DNA of 40,428 nt from assembly GCA_022790755.1 (NCBI GenBank), contig JAAVXR010000024.1, forward strand, positions 1 to 40,428. The letters are read 5' to 3'. The position numbers were made by a program, and so were the translations under genes. The notes under the pieces were generated by a model, which made no database searches, was not told the origin of the DNA, and saw nothing but the letters and a program-made list of their open reading frames with translations. Below, piece after piece: positions 31,746 to 40,428 of this stretch. Source of the DNA: Hespellia sp. (GTDB taxonomy: Bacteria > Bacillota > Clostridia > Lachnospirales > Lachnospiraceae). Positions within the stretch are counted from its first letter, which is position 1. Every line of letters starts with the position of its first letter.

Positions 31746-32921
31746 ATGAATTATTCAGAAAAAGAAATGCGAGAAATCCTGAATCAGGATATTCAAATAT
31801 CAGATACTGTAAACCGCAGATTGAAAGAAACCTACAAGATGTTGAAAACAGAATCGAACCAAAAGAAGCAGTCGCCTCGTCGCCGAAAGATTCCTTACGC
31901 CGCGGCTATCGCTACAGTAATCACTTGTCTTGCAATCCCCGGAGCCGTCTATGCAGCTTCGAATCTAGATTTCTTTGAGGCGATGTTTGGAAACAGTACC
32001 AAACAATCCACCCCTGCCATCGAAACTGAGGTCGATACCGGAAAATTCAACGAAGATGGCTCCCCCAAAATGACAGCTGTCACCATTCCATCTCATGAAT
32101 TTGTTTCCGTGGATCCACAGCAGGCACAAGCTCTGACCGGAGGCGGATGCATGGAAGCCCCCATAGAAAAACAGATTGGAGACCACACCCTGCGCATTGA
32201 AAATATGGTCTATGACCAGAACAGCGCCGTCATATATTTTACACTGGAGAGATCGGGCGGCGTCACTTTGTTGATCGGAAACGAAGATACCAATGTTCGA
32301 AAAGGCGCGTATTTTGCAGAAGACAGAACCTACGGCTTTTCTTTCGAGACCACCAGTGATATGATCTTTGGCTGCGATAACATTTACGTGGATACAGAGA
32401 AAAGCACCTCAGATAAAATGCACTGTACCGCCTATCTCGTTTGGAGCGCCCCGCTTTCGGACGGAGTATTCCCTCAGCTTAAAATTGAAAAATATCCTTT
32501 TTCTATGAAAGAATATATGGACATGCCAGTAGAGGAATCGGAGCAATTTTATGCACAAATTGAAACGGAAGAGATTACACTGACCGACCAAAAACCAATC
32601 CAGGTACAGAGGATGGATTTAGGTGAAAAAGGATGTATCGAATATTCTCCGATTTCCATTGGCATCGACCTGGCAAAAGGCCTTGGTCTCACCAAGGAAG
32701 AAGCCTACGATCCAGGTCAGCAGACCTATCTGGAGATCAAATATAAAGATGGCAGCAGCTATGTGATTCACGATTCGAAAAATAATATCGAAAATAGTGG
32801 TTATGTTCTAGGAGGGGTAGGCGCTTCAGAAACATGGACCGTGACAGCTTTCAACCGCCTGGTGGACATCAATGAGATCCAGGAAATTATTGTAAATGAT
32901 GTGACCTTTCCGGTAGAATAA
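31746..32921 (+). CDS. DUF4179-family membrane protein, probable anti-sigma factor
   Basis: The ATG at 31746 has TGGAGG upstream (31725 is a poorer choice). The 391-residue protein has a short cytoplasmic part (about 1-45) that would bind the sigma factor, one membrane helix (about residues 48-70, AAAIATVITCLAIPGAVYA) and a large extracellular part with the DUF4179 domain. It is the second gene of the sigma operon. It ends before a terminator at 32966. Direct anti-sigma action is inferred from order and topology. Confidence 0.85.
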   Translation: MNYSEKEMREILNQDIQISDTVNRRLKETYKMLKTESNQKKQSPRRRKIPYAAAIATVITCLAIPGAVYAASNLDFFEAMFGNSTKQSTPAIETEVDTGKFNEDGSPKMTAVTIPSHEFVSVDPQQAQALTGGGCMEAPIEKQIGDHTLRIENMVYDQNSAVIYFTLERSGGVTLLIGNEDTNVRKGAYFAEDRTYGFSFETTSDMIFGCDNIYVDTEKSTSDKMHCTAYLVWSAPLSDGVFPQLKIEKYPFSMKEYMDMPVEESEQFYAQIETEEITLTDQKPIQVQRMDLGEKGCIEYSPISIGIDLAKGLGLTKEEAYDPGQQTYLEIKYKDGSSYVIHDSKNNIENSGYVLGGVGASETWTVTAFNRLVDINEIQEIIVNDVTFPVE

Positions 32922-32965
32922 GATTAGCACGGATTTTGTTGATTGGAAATCCTTAATTCTAACAG

Positions 32966-33018
32966 AAAACTTGCATTTCCTGATTGAAGTTTCTTTCGAC
33001 GAGAAATGCGAGTTTTTT
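32966..33018 (+). terminator. Intrinsic terminator of the sigma/anti-sigma operon
   Basis: AAAACTTGCATTTC (32966-32979) pairs with GAAATGCGAGTTTT (33003-33016) with one mismatch, followed by a T-run. It ends the operon 45 bases after the stop codon. Confidence 0.8.
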
Positions 33019-33061
33019 CTAAGCCTGCAGGCAATGCAAATAAACGGTCGTGATTATCATC

Positions 33062-33389
33062 TTATCTAAATTCTGTATATTCGTTCAATTGCTTCTCAAT
33101 ATCCCTGCCTCCATACATGACACGAATTTTAGTTACCACAGCCGTTTCTTCATTCATACTATACAACACTACAAAGTTATTCACTGTCATGATATGCAGC
33201 CCTCTCGATTTCCACGGTTCAAAATCATATTCCTTGAATCTGAACAGCATAGAACCAAGTCCCATAATACTTTCTTCCAATCTGACAAGCTGGCCTGCAG
33301 CATTTTCGAGTGCAGACAGGTCATAAGCAATATACTCACATATACCACGAAGATCGGCTTTTGCCTGTAATGTCTATCGTATATTTCAT
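33062..33389 (-). pseudogene. RelE/ParE-type toxin remnant with frameshift
   Basis: The ATG at 33389 gives MKYTIDITGK and then goes out of frame. In the neighbouring frame the protein continues DLRGICEYIAYDLSALENAAGQLVR-like sequence, then GLGSMLFRFKEYDFEPWKSR and ends with VTKIRVMYGGRDIEKQ, the classic RelE/ParE C-terminus. The break lies at a run of four A near 33356, where one extra base would explain it. The intact protein would be about 108 residues. Its start overlaps the stop of the antitoxin remnant (ATGA), the usual arrangement of such operons. Confidence 0.75.
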
Positions 33390-33626
33390 AAACCGTAATC
33401 CTTACGTATGTCGGCGAATACCTTCCCTGCAGGCTCAGTCTTTCCTTCAAGCATATCTGTATACCTTTTCTTCTATCTCTGCATCAAGTCCTTCTTATGA
33501 GAGAGATTCTATTGCCGCTGGCGTCGTAACAGGAAGCTTCACTGCAAAAGAAAGTTCTTTCTTAAGAATTATCTGTTTATAAAACATATTTATTGCATTT
33601 GACGCAGAAATACCAAGTGCTGAATA
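33386..33626 (-). pseudogene. RelB/DinJ-type antitoxin remnant
   Basis: Reading the minus strand from about 33626 gives LGISASNAINMFYKQIILKK, LPVTTPAAIESLS and, after a stop codon (TAA where TAT for Tyr is expected) and a one-base shift, YTDMLEGKTEP and KVFADIRKDYGL. These are the conserved middle and end of a DinJ/RelB antitoxin. The first 25 or so residues are missing; the MATE gene's end lies directly before the fragment. Three independent defects (truncation, nonsense, frameshift) show the gene is dead. Confidence 0.7.
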
Positions 33627-33629
33627 TCC

Positions 33630-34976
33630 TCACGCAACCAACCTCTTCTCTCTCCACACCCCGGTACGATACCTTGCATAAGAAATCATAAAGTTTACCG
33701 CCCAGCCAAGAGGAATCGCATACCAGATCACTTCAATCCCAAGAATCGGCGAGACCAACTGCGCCATCGACACCCGGATTCCCAGATTGATCAGATTGGC
33801 AATCATATAAACGCCCGTGTCCCCGGAACCTCTCAAAATTCCATCTGTAATCGCTTTGAATCCCAGGAAAGAAAAGAACCATCCGCAAAATTGAAAATAC
33901 GCCTTTCCTGTGGCAAAAGCGACCGGAGACTCCGCCGCATCTACAAAAATAGACATAATCTGATTTTGGAATAGCAGCACAATCACAGCGATACAAACGC
34001 CAAACCCGATGATGATGCGAAATGCCGCCCGGTATCCTTCTTTGACTCGGTCTGGTTTCTTTGCACCTAGATTCTGCGCTGTGAATGTAGACATCGCATT
34101 TCCCGTCGCAATCATCGGTACAATACAGATAGATTCCAATCTATTCCCGGCCGAAAATCCCGCCAGTGCAGAAGAGCCAAAACGATTCACCGCCGACTGG
34201 CTGAGAAGCATTCCAATGCTCACGATAGACTGTTGGATAATCGAAGGCACCGCAATTTTTATACCCGATGTGAACATTCCTCTGTCAAAAAGACACGGCT
34301 TCTCATCCGACTGATAGGTTCTCAACAACCGAAACATAATCCCAAAAGAAATCAACACAGAGACTCCCTGTGCGATTACTGTTGCAATCGCAACGCCGGC
34401 AACACCAAGCCCCATACCACTTACCATCCACAGATCTAAAATGACATTCAAAACAGACGAAAAGATCAAAAGCCCCAGCGGGATACGGGATTTGCCCAGC
34501 GCATTAAAATTTGCTGAAAGAATATTGTACAGAAACATAAACGGCAACCCGATGAAATAAATCTGCAGATAGCGAACGGCATCCGCATAAATATTTTCCG
34601 GCGTATTCAAAGCCCGAAGAATGACTGGATTGCAAAACATCCCTAACAAAGCCAACAGAAAACTTAAAATCAAAAATGTAATGAAAAATGTATAGATGGA
34701 GGTCTTCATTTCCCGATATTTCTCCGCCCCCAGATATTGACTGGTCAGCACGGAAGCGCCAATCCCACCGCCGATCGCGATCATAATAAATACCGTCGTA
34801 AACGAATAAGACGCGCCGACCGCCGCCAGAGCATCCTCTCCCACAAAGTTTCCTACAATCACGGAATCCGCCATATTGTAAAACTGCTGAAACAGATTTC
34901 CAATAATCATTGGAATCGCAAATAGCAGCATCGACTGTCCCGGTTTTCCATTCAGTAAGTCCGGTTCCTTTCCCAT
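33630..34976 (-). CDS. MATE-family multidrug efflux transporter
   Basis: The ATG at 34976 (MGKEPDLLNGKPGQ) has AGAGGGATGG upstream; the longer frame to 35093 is unlikely. The 448-residue protein has twelve expected helices and a typical MATE N-terminus (LLFAIPMIIGNLFQQFYNMADSVIVGNFVG), with a matching second half (LSQSAVNRFGSSALAGFSAGNRLE). It would export drugs or metabolites using an ion gradient. The last bases touch a truncated antitoxin remnant. Confidence 0.93.
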   Translation of the reverse strand: MGKEPDLLNGKPGQSMLLFAIPMIIGNLFQQFYNMADSVIVGNFVGEDALAAVGASYSFTTVFIMIAIGGGIGASVLTSQYLGAEKYREMKTSIYTFFITFLILSFLLALLGMFCNPVILRALNTPENIYADAVRYLQIYFIGLPFMFLYNILSANFNALGKSRIPLGLLIFSSVLNVILDLWMVSGMGLGVAGVAIATVIAQGVSVLISFGIMFRLLRTYQSDEKPCLFDRGMFTSGIKIAVPSIIQQSIVSIGMLLSQSAVNRFGSSALAGFSAGNRLESICIVPMIATGNAMSTFTAQNLGAKKPDRVKEGYRAAFRIIIGFGVCIAVIVLLFQNQIMSIFVDAAESPVAFATGKAYFQFCGWFFSFLGFKAITDGILRGSGDTGVYMIANLINLGIRVSMAQLVSPILGIEVIWYAIPLGWAVNFMISYARYRTGVWREKRLVA

Positions 34977-34996
34977 TATCCATCCCTCTTTACCAC

Positions 34997-35021
34997 TTTT
35001 TATATACTTTACCTGTTTACT
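34997..35021 (-). promoter_or_regulatory. Candidate operator/promoter motif upstream of MATE gene
   Basis: On the minus strand AGTAAACAGGTAAAGTAT then ATAAAAA resembles the sequence upstream of the response regulator at 1140-1163. A direct repeat GTAAA-N3-GTAAA is visible. A TetR- or MarR-type operator is a guess. Confidence 0.3.
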
Positions 35022-35180
35022 ACACTTTTCATTCGTCCGTTTTGTTCTATCCATGCAAATTCTTTTGTGCCATTTAGAAACAGCAGCTTTCACATGGAAC
35101 TTTCGGGTTCAGTACGTGATTCTAATTATAACATTTTACGGCAGAAGAATAAACTATTTTAGAAGTGTAAAAATCCCATG

Positions 35181-35240
35181 AAAAAAGCTCCCTTTTGATA
35201 AGTTTTTCAACTCTGAACTCTTACCAAAAAGGAGCGCTTT
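35181..35240 (-). terminator. Intrinsic terminator of the alpha/beta hydrolase gene
   Basis: On the minus strand AAAGCGCTCCTTTTTGGTAAG pairs with CTTATCAAAAGGGAGCTTT with small mismatches, followed by TTTTTTCATGG. It lies about 30 bases after the stop of the hydrolase gene. Confidence 0.75.
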
Positions 35241-35269
35241 GCTATATTCTTCTATATTTTACTATAGCT

Positions 35270-36193
35270 CTACAGATTTTTATTCATAAACGCCAGGATT
35301 CCATCTTCCACTTCGTCTTTCAAATCCGCATAATTATGTATCTCATGACGATATCCGGAATACAACTTCGTCTCGACATTGTGTCCGGTAGAAACTAGCC
35401 AATTGCTGACTTCGTACACGCCCTGTCCGTACATTCCGACCGGATCCTGATCGCCCGCGATATTATAAATCGGAAGCTTCGTGGGAACTTTCTCGGCCCA
35501 TTCAGTGCCTGTCATCACCTGCATCATCTGCACAAAATAGAGCATCGACTGGTTCAGGGTCGGTCTCGTAAAGGCATCGAACGGATCCTCCGCATGATCG
35601 GTCTGCACATATGGGTCCGAACAGATCCACTCATTTCCAAGACGAATCTCTCCGCATCGTTCTCCCATCCATCCCATCAAATCATTTGCAAACGATGGAT
35701 CAGACTCTTTCCCTTTTCCCTCGTCAATCGCCTGCTGAATCGCTTTCTCCGCTTCCGCTGCCCCTGGAAATGCACTGGCTGTTCCACACAACGTCACACC
35801 GGAGAGATCTTCTCCATATTTTGCAATATAATCTCTTGCAATGAAAGACCCCATGCTGTGTCCATAGAGGAAATACGGAAGATTCGGATACTTCTCACAC
35901 ACCAGTTCCTTTAATTTATGTTCGTCTTCCATCATCGTATGACAGCCTTTTTCACCCCAATCACCCCAGGTATTATTCTCCAGAGCCGTCTTTCCATGCC
36001 CGACATGATCGTCCGCCGCGACAATGAAACCCTCCTCCACAAATTTCGCAATCATATGCAGATATCTTCTGGAATGCTCTCCATACCCGTGAACAATCTG
36101 CACGATTCCTTTTGGTTTTGCCGCCGGAACATAGATCCAACCGTAGACCTCGTCGCGCTCGTTAAATGATTGGAACTTCACTTCATGTAACAT
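35270..36193 (-). CDS. Alpha/beta hydrolase, monoacylglycerol lipase/lysophospholipase type
   Basis: This 307-residue protein has the S33/monoglyceride-lipase fold: oxyanion region VQIVHGYGEHSRRY near residues 31-44, nucleophile motif GHSMGS near 114-119, acid in AGDQDPVG and His in GYRHEIHNY near the C-terminus. AAGGAGG precedes the ATG. It probably cleaves mono- or lysolipids, but the substrate is unproven. It has its own promoter and terminator. Confidence 0.9.
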   Translation of the reverse strand: MLHEVKFQSFNERDEVYGWIYVPAAKPKGIVQIVHGYGEHSRRYLHMIAKFVEEGFIVAADDHVGHGKTALENNTWGDWGEKGCHTMMEDEHKLKELVCEKYPNLPYFLYGHSMGSFIARDYIAKYGEDLSGVTLCGTASAFPGAAEAEKAIQQAIDEGKGKESDPSFANDLMGWMGERCGEIRLGNEWICSDPYVQTDHAEDPFDAFTRPTLNQSMLYFVQMMQVMTGTEWAEKVPTKLPIYNIAGDQDPVGMYGQGVYEVSNWLVSTGHNVETKLYSGYRHEIHNYADLKDEVEDGILAFMNKNL

Positions 36194-36309
36194 CTGTAAC
36201 TACCTCCTTTTTCATTTCCATTGCCTCTTTGTCGTTGCTTCTTTAGTCTCTTGAACTATTTGGAGAGTTATCCACTTCTAAAAGTTCAAGTTAAGTTTTC
36301 TTTGTTGTC

Positions 36310-36338
36310 AGTATAGCAATTTCGGGAGGTCGATTCAA
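36310..36338 (-). promoter_or_regulatory. Sigma-A promoter for the alpha/beta hydrolase
   Basis: On the minus strand TTGAAT (36338-36333), a 17-bp spacer and TATACT (36315-36310) are a good vegetative promoter. The leader is about 110 bases and contains an 8-bp inverted repeat, CTTGAACT/AGTTCAAG (about 36251-36292 region). Confidence 0.7.
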
Positions 36339-36400
36339 TGGGAAACTTTTAATTTGTGGAGGATTTGTGTAAAGATTCAAGTATTTTTTATTACCTCGAA

Positions 36401-37606
36401 TCAACGAAGTTTCACCAACAACTCTAACAACTTCTCTCTATCAATCCATTTGATTTGTTGCAATTCTACCCCTTTCCTCATCAACGTCTCCCTGATTTGC
36501 CAATATGCAGTTTCACTTAGTACCGCAACTACGATTTTATCCGATTTTTCGATCTCCACCTCTTCCAACGTCCGTACTTCCAACTTTAGTCTCTGGTAGG
36601 CCAACGCCCTTTTGTCAATCCATGCTTTCATCTTCCACTTCTTACAGGAAGCCACATATTGATAAACTGCTTGTCCAAATGCTCCTGCTCCGTATAGAAC
36701 AATCGTATCTTCCGGAAATATATCCACAAAAGGAAACAAAACGCCTCCTCTATTCATCTCCACACATTTCCCATATGTACGTGTCAGCAGATTATTAACC
36801 GCATACCGGCGGAGTTGTTCTCGCATCCTTTCATATACTCCCAACTCCTGAAATCTTTTCTCCAGAAAGGATTGGAGCAACACAGCATTTTCATACTCGC
36901 ATTCCTCCTGACGATTATCCTGCATCATAGACATATCCCGATGACAATAGTGATAATGTGCCGTATCCGAAACGACAATTACTCCCGCCTGTGCAAACAT
37001 CGGATACACTGCGGCCGCATCCTCCCCGACTTGGATAGACCGTGGAACCTTATTGATATGTAAGAACGCAAGGTCCCGGCGTACTAATTTATTACAGAGA
37101 TATGGCTGAATCCCCAAACAGAAAAAATTTTTGCAGGAAATCATGCTTCCGTATAACATTTCTTTCTCTTTCACCGTCTCATATTTCCCATGCGGCAATG
37201 TATTCAGCCTTCTCCAGCATTCGTCTCCAATCTCATCCACGATCCCCTCCACCACAACATCTGCCTTATTCGATACTGCTAGTTCATACAATGCCTGGTA
37301 CATGTCCGGTTCTACCCAGTCATCCGAATCTACAAAACCAATATATTCTCCTATAGCGACACCAAGTCCCGCTTGCCTGGCGCTGACCAATCCTCCATTC
37401 GCTTGATGAATCACGTGGATCCTTGTATCTTTTACCGCATATGCGTCACAGATTTTACCAGAACCATCATCGGAACCATCATCGACTAAAATAATCTCCA
37501 TCTCTTTCAACGCCTGACTACATATGCTGTTAAGACATCTCTGCAAATATTGCTCTGTATTGTAAACCGGCACCACAATACTTACTTTCACATTTTTCTT
37601 ATTCAT
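36401..37606 (-). CDS. Glycosyltransferase family 2 with C-terminal Rossmann-like domain
   Basis: This 401-residue protein has a GT2 domain: VSIVVPVYNTEQYLQRCLNSI, ILVDDGSDDGS, the NGGLVSARQAG motif and the DxD-like FVDSDDW. A C-terminal part from about residue 300 has IVLYGAGAFGQAVYQYV, like a nucleotide-binding Rossmann beta-alpha-beta unit, then a short DKR. It is third of three transferase genes on this strand, starting 17 bases after the previous stop. It probably adds a sugar to a surface polysaccharide; donor and acceptor are unknown. Confidence 0.9.
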   Translation of the reverse strand: MNKKNVKVSIVVPVYNTEQYLQRCLNSICSQALKEMEIILVDDGSDDGSGKICDAYAVKDTRIHVIHQANGGLVSARQAGLGVAIGEYIGFVDSDDWVEPDMYQALYELAVSNKADVVVEGIVDEIGDECWRRLNTLPHGKYETVKEKEMLYGSMISCKNFFCLGIQPYLCNKLVRRDLAFLHINKVPRSIQVGEDAAAVYPMFAQAGVIVVSDTAHYHYCHRDMSMMQDNRQEECEYENAVLLQSFLEKRFQELGVYERMREQLRRYAVNNLLTRTYGKCVEMNRGGVLFPFVDIFPEDTIVLYGAGAFGQAVYQYVASCKKWKMKAWIDKRALAYQRLKLEVRTLEEVEIEKSDKIVVAVLSETAYWQIRETLMRKGVELQQIKWIDREKLLELLVKLR

Positions 37607-37623
37607 CCCATCTCCCTATGTTA

Positions 37624-38925
37624 TCAATACGGACAATGCAAGCCCAAGTCTATACACTGTATTCCGCGATATTGTGTCTGCAAAGATTCATAAATCTCCC
37701 AGTTTGACGCCACAATCATATCCGCAATCTTCAAGGCATCTTTTTTATCCATAATTCTAACTCCATACTTTGTGGTATCTCCCACATTTCTGTTGCTCCT
37801 GTCCGTGATTCCGGCTAAACTGATTTCTTTCCTCTTGCAAAAATCTTGAAAAGCTTCCCCACGTTTTCCCATCCCCCATAAAACAATTCTCTGATAGCCT
37901 CTTAGCATTTCTACCAAATCATCCGCTCTTAACTCCAGTTGTGCCCGGAAATCCCCGATCAATCGAAACCAGCCACTGTCATACTCATGTTTGAATAGGT
38001 TGTCCTGAAAATATACATACGCAGGACTGGACAAAAACACCTCGTGTTCATGCTCCCTACAAAAACACCTCAAATCATCATAAAATTTTCGGCTTTGTTC
38101 TTCATTCTGGCTCGTCCTCAGCTCATACGCTGCATGTTCATACAAAAACGCAACAATCTTGTTCAGATAATTAGGGTATAATCCTCTTTGTTCCAATTCA
38201 TCTAGAATCTTTTTCACTGCCTCCAATAAATTCCCTGGATTTCGTTTCGAGGATATCTGGTTCTGTACATTCTGTCTGTAAAAAATCAAGGGTCTGTCGC
38301 ACTTTGTATAACAAATTCGCCGCGCAAGAATGGCGGTCATACAGGAAAAATAGACATCATTACTGGAAGGCAGCGTCTGAAAATGGATGCCGCTCTCCTG
38401 GACAAAGGCACGCCGCAACAATTTCCATGGCGCCGATGTCCACAATGTCAACGCTGTTTCATCCAATTCATCTATGCAGAACCATTCCCGCGCCGCATTT
38501 CCATGTTCTTTCGGGAAATGCATGCCCAAGCTATGTCTCCCGTTCTCATCCTCATAAAACTCCTCATACCCACAGCAACAAAGATCTGCTTGCTTTTGAA
38601 TGGTACGTTCATACATGATCTCTAAAAGTGATGCGTCAAACTCATCATCCGAATCCAAGAATAGAACATATTCTCCCGTCGCCATATCCAGTCCTACATT
38701 TCTTGCCTCGGCTGCACCCACACTCTTCTCTAAATAGACAACCTTTAAAAAAGGACACTTCTGTTCATACAGATCCAGTATTTGTAACGTATGAATATCT
38801 GTGGAGGCATCGTCTATACAAATCAGTTCAAACTCTTTGAAACTTTGCTTTTCCAGTGTTCCAATACTTTGATGTAACAACTTACCTGTATTATGTACTG
38901 GCATAATAATAGATATCTTTTTCAT
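37624..38925 (-). CDS. Glycosyltransferase family 2 with C-terminal Rossmann-like domain
   Basis: This 433-residue GT2 enzyme has ISIIMPVHNTGKLLHQSIGTL, LICIDDASTD, SVGAAEARNVGLDMA and LFLDSDDEFD. Its C-terminal part from about 340 contains IVLWGMGKRGEAFQDF and GITDRS, a counterpart of the domain in the next gene. Its start overlaps the end of the GT61-like gene by 35 bases, so the genes are translated as one operon. Likely to act in surface polysaccharide assembly. Confidence 0.9.
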   Translation of the reverse strand: MKKISIIMPVHNTGKLLHQSIGTLEKQSFKEFELICIDDASTDIHTLQILDLYEQKCPFLKVVYLEKSVGAAEARNVGLDMATGEYVLFLDSDDEFDASLLEIMYERTIQKQADLCCCGYEEFYEDENGRHSLGMHFPKEHGNAAREWFCIDELDETALTLWTSAPWKLLRRAFVQESGIHFQTLPSSNDVYFSCMTAILARRICYTKCDRPLIFYRQNVQNQISSKRNPGNLLEAVKKILDELEQRGLYPNYLNKIVAFLYEHAAYELRTSQNEEQSRKFYDDLRCFCREHEHEVFLSSPAYVYFQDNLFKHEYDSGWFRLIGDFRAQLELRADDLVEMLRGYQRIVLWGMGKRGEAFQDFCKRKEISLAGITDRSNRNVGDTTKYGVRIMDKKDALKIADMIVASNWEIYESLQTQYRGIQCIDLGLHCPY

Positions 38926-40261
38926 AGATTCCCCGTTTCATTAACGCGTTTTTCACCTCGATTGACGCTTCCGCATTCTTGATACTAATCAAAAAACAGC
39001 ATTGATCTAATAGATTTAAACCTTCCCAGTCACATACTTTCTCGTACTTTTGAATTGCTTTCCAATTCGTGTCCGTTAAAAAGACTTGTGCAGAATACCT
39101 CTTTTGAATTTTTCTTTTCCATCGAAATGCTCTCTCATTTACTCCATATATCACAATGTTTTTATAGTTATAAATTCTTTTTAAGATCACTCTGTCTTCT
39201 TTTGCAATTTGATACTGCATCCTCAAATTTCTTTTGATATGTTTTCCACACTGATACAAATACTTAACCGCGCATTTCAGATCCATCCACAAAATTTTAC
39301 GATATGTCGGAAACCACATATGATTATCTTTACAGTAATTTCTAAGTTCTTTCGTTGCTCTAACCCAAAAAATACCGCCATAAAAATCTCTTGGAAAATG
39401 TTTTCCAAAGGGGCGGCAACCAATGTCTATATATGTCGCATTTACCCCCATACATTGATTCAAATATGGCTGCCTCAAATTCATATACGTATGTTTTCTC
39501 AAAATAATCTGTTTTGTTCCCTCCTCTGCAAAAACAATATTATGAGCTACCGTCCCCTCCATTGATGCAAATGTTTTACATGATTTCATAAGAGCAATTT
39601 GTTTTTCCAAACTCTCGTATTCTGGTGAAATTATCTTATAACCATTTTTTCTGAAAATTTCTTCTACCAGTTCTTCCCCTATTTCCTTCTCATTCGCAAG
39701 TCTCGTTCTTGTGAAATATAACTTTTCATTGGTTTCAAATAAATCAGCATTTACTTTTTTCGACATTCCCCGAAACATGTCTTTGAATTTGGATGTATAA
39801 TGACAACTGGAATCTAGCGATATTTGAGGAATAAAAATACGCCGTGCTCTTGTAGGTACCCTGATATCTACTAACTGCTCCCGCTTGATTCCTAAAATAT
39901 CAAAGAAAGCTTTAATACTTTCTGGAAGTATATTTTCCTCATGTAAAGAACCACAATAAGCAACTTTACAATGGATATCCTCTTCCATCAAATACCACAT
40001 TCTCAATGTACAATCTGCCAAAAAATGTCCCCAATGTGTTCTCAAATAGCCAATATATAGAATATCTTCATCTAAGTTCACTTCTTCTGATTTAGGATAA
40101 TCATAAGCGCCTCCAAATCTCTCCGGGAAAGTCGAGATCGATTCTTCCATAAACGCTCCTTCTTCATCCACCACTCCTCCTACCCCACATGGAAACACGA
40201 CTGACATGTATTTTGCGGGAAGAATTACCCCGTTCTTCACCTCAGTAACATCTAATTGCAT
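38891..40261 (-). CDS. Glycosyltransferase family 61-like (DUF563) protein with C-terminal Rossmann-like part
   Basis: The ATG at 40261 has GGGGAG upstream and is preferred to 40282. The 456-residue product resembles GT61 enzymes: IGYLRTHWGHFLADCTLRMWY near residues 70-90, and SMEGTVAHNIVFAEEGTKQI in the middle. A C-terminal part contains NIVIYGVNERAFRWKRK and LTDTN, weaker than but in the same place as the domain in the two downstream GT2 proteins. It starts the transferase operon. The upstream side is cut by an IS66-like element 40 bases away. No promoter is visible in that short gap. Confidence 0.75.
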   Translation of the reverse strand: MQLDVTEVKNGVILPAKYMSVVFPCGVGGVVDEEGAFMEESISTFPERFGGAYDYPKSEEVNLDEDILYIGYLRTHWGHFLADCTLRMWYLMEEDIHCKVAYCGSLHEENILPESIKAFFDILGIKREQLVDIRVPTRARRIFIPQISLDSSCHYTSKFKDMFRGMSKKVNADLFETNEKLYFTRTRLANEKEIGEELVEEIFRKNGYKIISPEYESLEKQIALMKSCKTFASMEGTVAHNIVFAEEGTKQIILRKHTYMNLRQPYLNQCMGVNATYIDIGCRPFGKHFPRDFYGGIFWVRATKELRNYCKDNHMWFPTYRKILWMDLKCAVKYLYQCGKHIKRNLRMQYQIAKEDRVILKRIYNYKNIVIYGVNERAFRWKRKIQKRYSAQVFLTDTNWKAIQKYEKVCDWEGLNLLDQCCFLISIKNAEASIEVKNALMKRGIYEKDIYYYAST

Positions 40262-40299
40262 TTTTTCATTCTCTCCCCACATATACCTGCACTTTATAA

Positions 40300-40428
40300 G
40301 TAAGCGTCAAATAAGTTGGTGTATTGTTTCCCGGAATTCATTCGGAGATAATCATCATATATTTTAGAGTTTTTAGAGCATACTCCAAAAACTCTAACAC
40401 AGGAGGTCTCTCATGAATGAACTAACAC
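40300..40428 (+). mobile_element. Left end of an IS66-family element (runs off window)
   Basis: GTAAGCGTCAAATAAGTTGG at 40300-40319 starts with the GTAAGCG typical of IS66 terminal repeats. A hairpin AGAGTTTTT/AAAAACTCT (40366-40374 and 40387-40395) precedes a strong AGGAGG and an ATG opening MNELT, as IS66 TnpA-like proteins do. IS66 elements make 8-bp target repeats, so CTTTATAA (40292-40299) would be one copy. The rest is beyond the window. Confidence 0.6.
40413..40428 (+). CDS. Partial start of a coding region, probable IS66 accessory protein
   Basis: ATG at 40413 follows AGGAGG (40401-40406) by six bases and encodes MNELT before the window ends. This opening fits IS66 orf1/TnpA-like proteins of Clostridia, but five residues cannot prove it. 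Confidence 0.45.

Overview
The window looks like a chromosomal stretch from a spore-forming, low-to-medium GC Firmicute, most likely a gut Lachnospiraceae/Clostridia species. The reasons are strong AGGAGG-type ribosome binding sites, SpoIIR and SipL-like sporulation genes, an Amt-P-II fusion, a LevR/sigma-54 mannose-type PTS, an ECF sigma/DUF4179 pair, and many short dispersed hairpin repeats. No rRNA, tRNA or CRISPR array was seen.

Layout. 1-4200: an OmpR-type response regulator (minus) faces away from a lantibiotic-immunity-like ABC operon (ATPase, two permeases, small membrane protein); two different long-hairpin repeats lie here. 4220-6180: an ammonium transporter fused to a P-II domain, with a strong promoter and two hairpins in its leader. 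6321-9326: nagA behind a HAD-XdhC fusion. 9530-9835: a DUF3990 remnant. 9838-18060: a carbohydrate system in which a sigma-54 promoter drives IIA-IIB-IIC-IID, a class II aldolase and a D-2-hydroxyacid dehydrogenase (minus). Opposite it lie a LevR-type activator split by a frameshift and a dedicated HPr (plus).

18081-24659: housekeeping and sporulation genes on the minus strand: acyl-ACP thioesterase, cation efflux, spoIIR, a GntR regulator, ispE, a SipL-like LysM protein and a PrcB-like lipoprotein. 24723-30110: plus-strand plsC-like acyltransferase, nicotinate phosphoribosyltransferase, D-Ala-D-Ala ligase and murF, the last two separated by a long-hairpin element. 30398-36193: xpt, an ECF sigma factor with its DUF4179 anti-sigma partner, a decayed RelB/RelE-type toxin-antitoxin pair, a MATE transporter and an alpha/beta hydrolase. 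36401-40261: three glycosyltransferases (two GT2, one GT61-like), each ending in a similar Rossmann-like domain. From 40300 the left end of an IS66-like element runs off the window.

The most unusual signal is a family of about 300-bp imperfect inverted-repeat elements. Full copies lie at 59-369 and 28295-28596, single arms at 6251-6265 and 11005-11052, and two fused arms form a perfect 32-bp palindrome at 27049-27080. The first copy is bounded by a 7-bp direct repeat, as expected for a transposed non-autonomous element, and the core is conserved as nested hairpins. A second, unrelated hairpin of about 210 bp (1355-1564) lies in the probable leader of the ABC operon.
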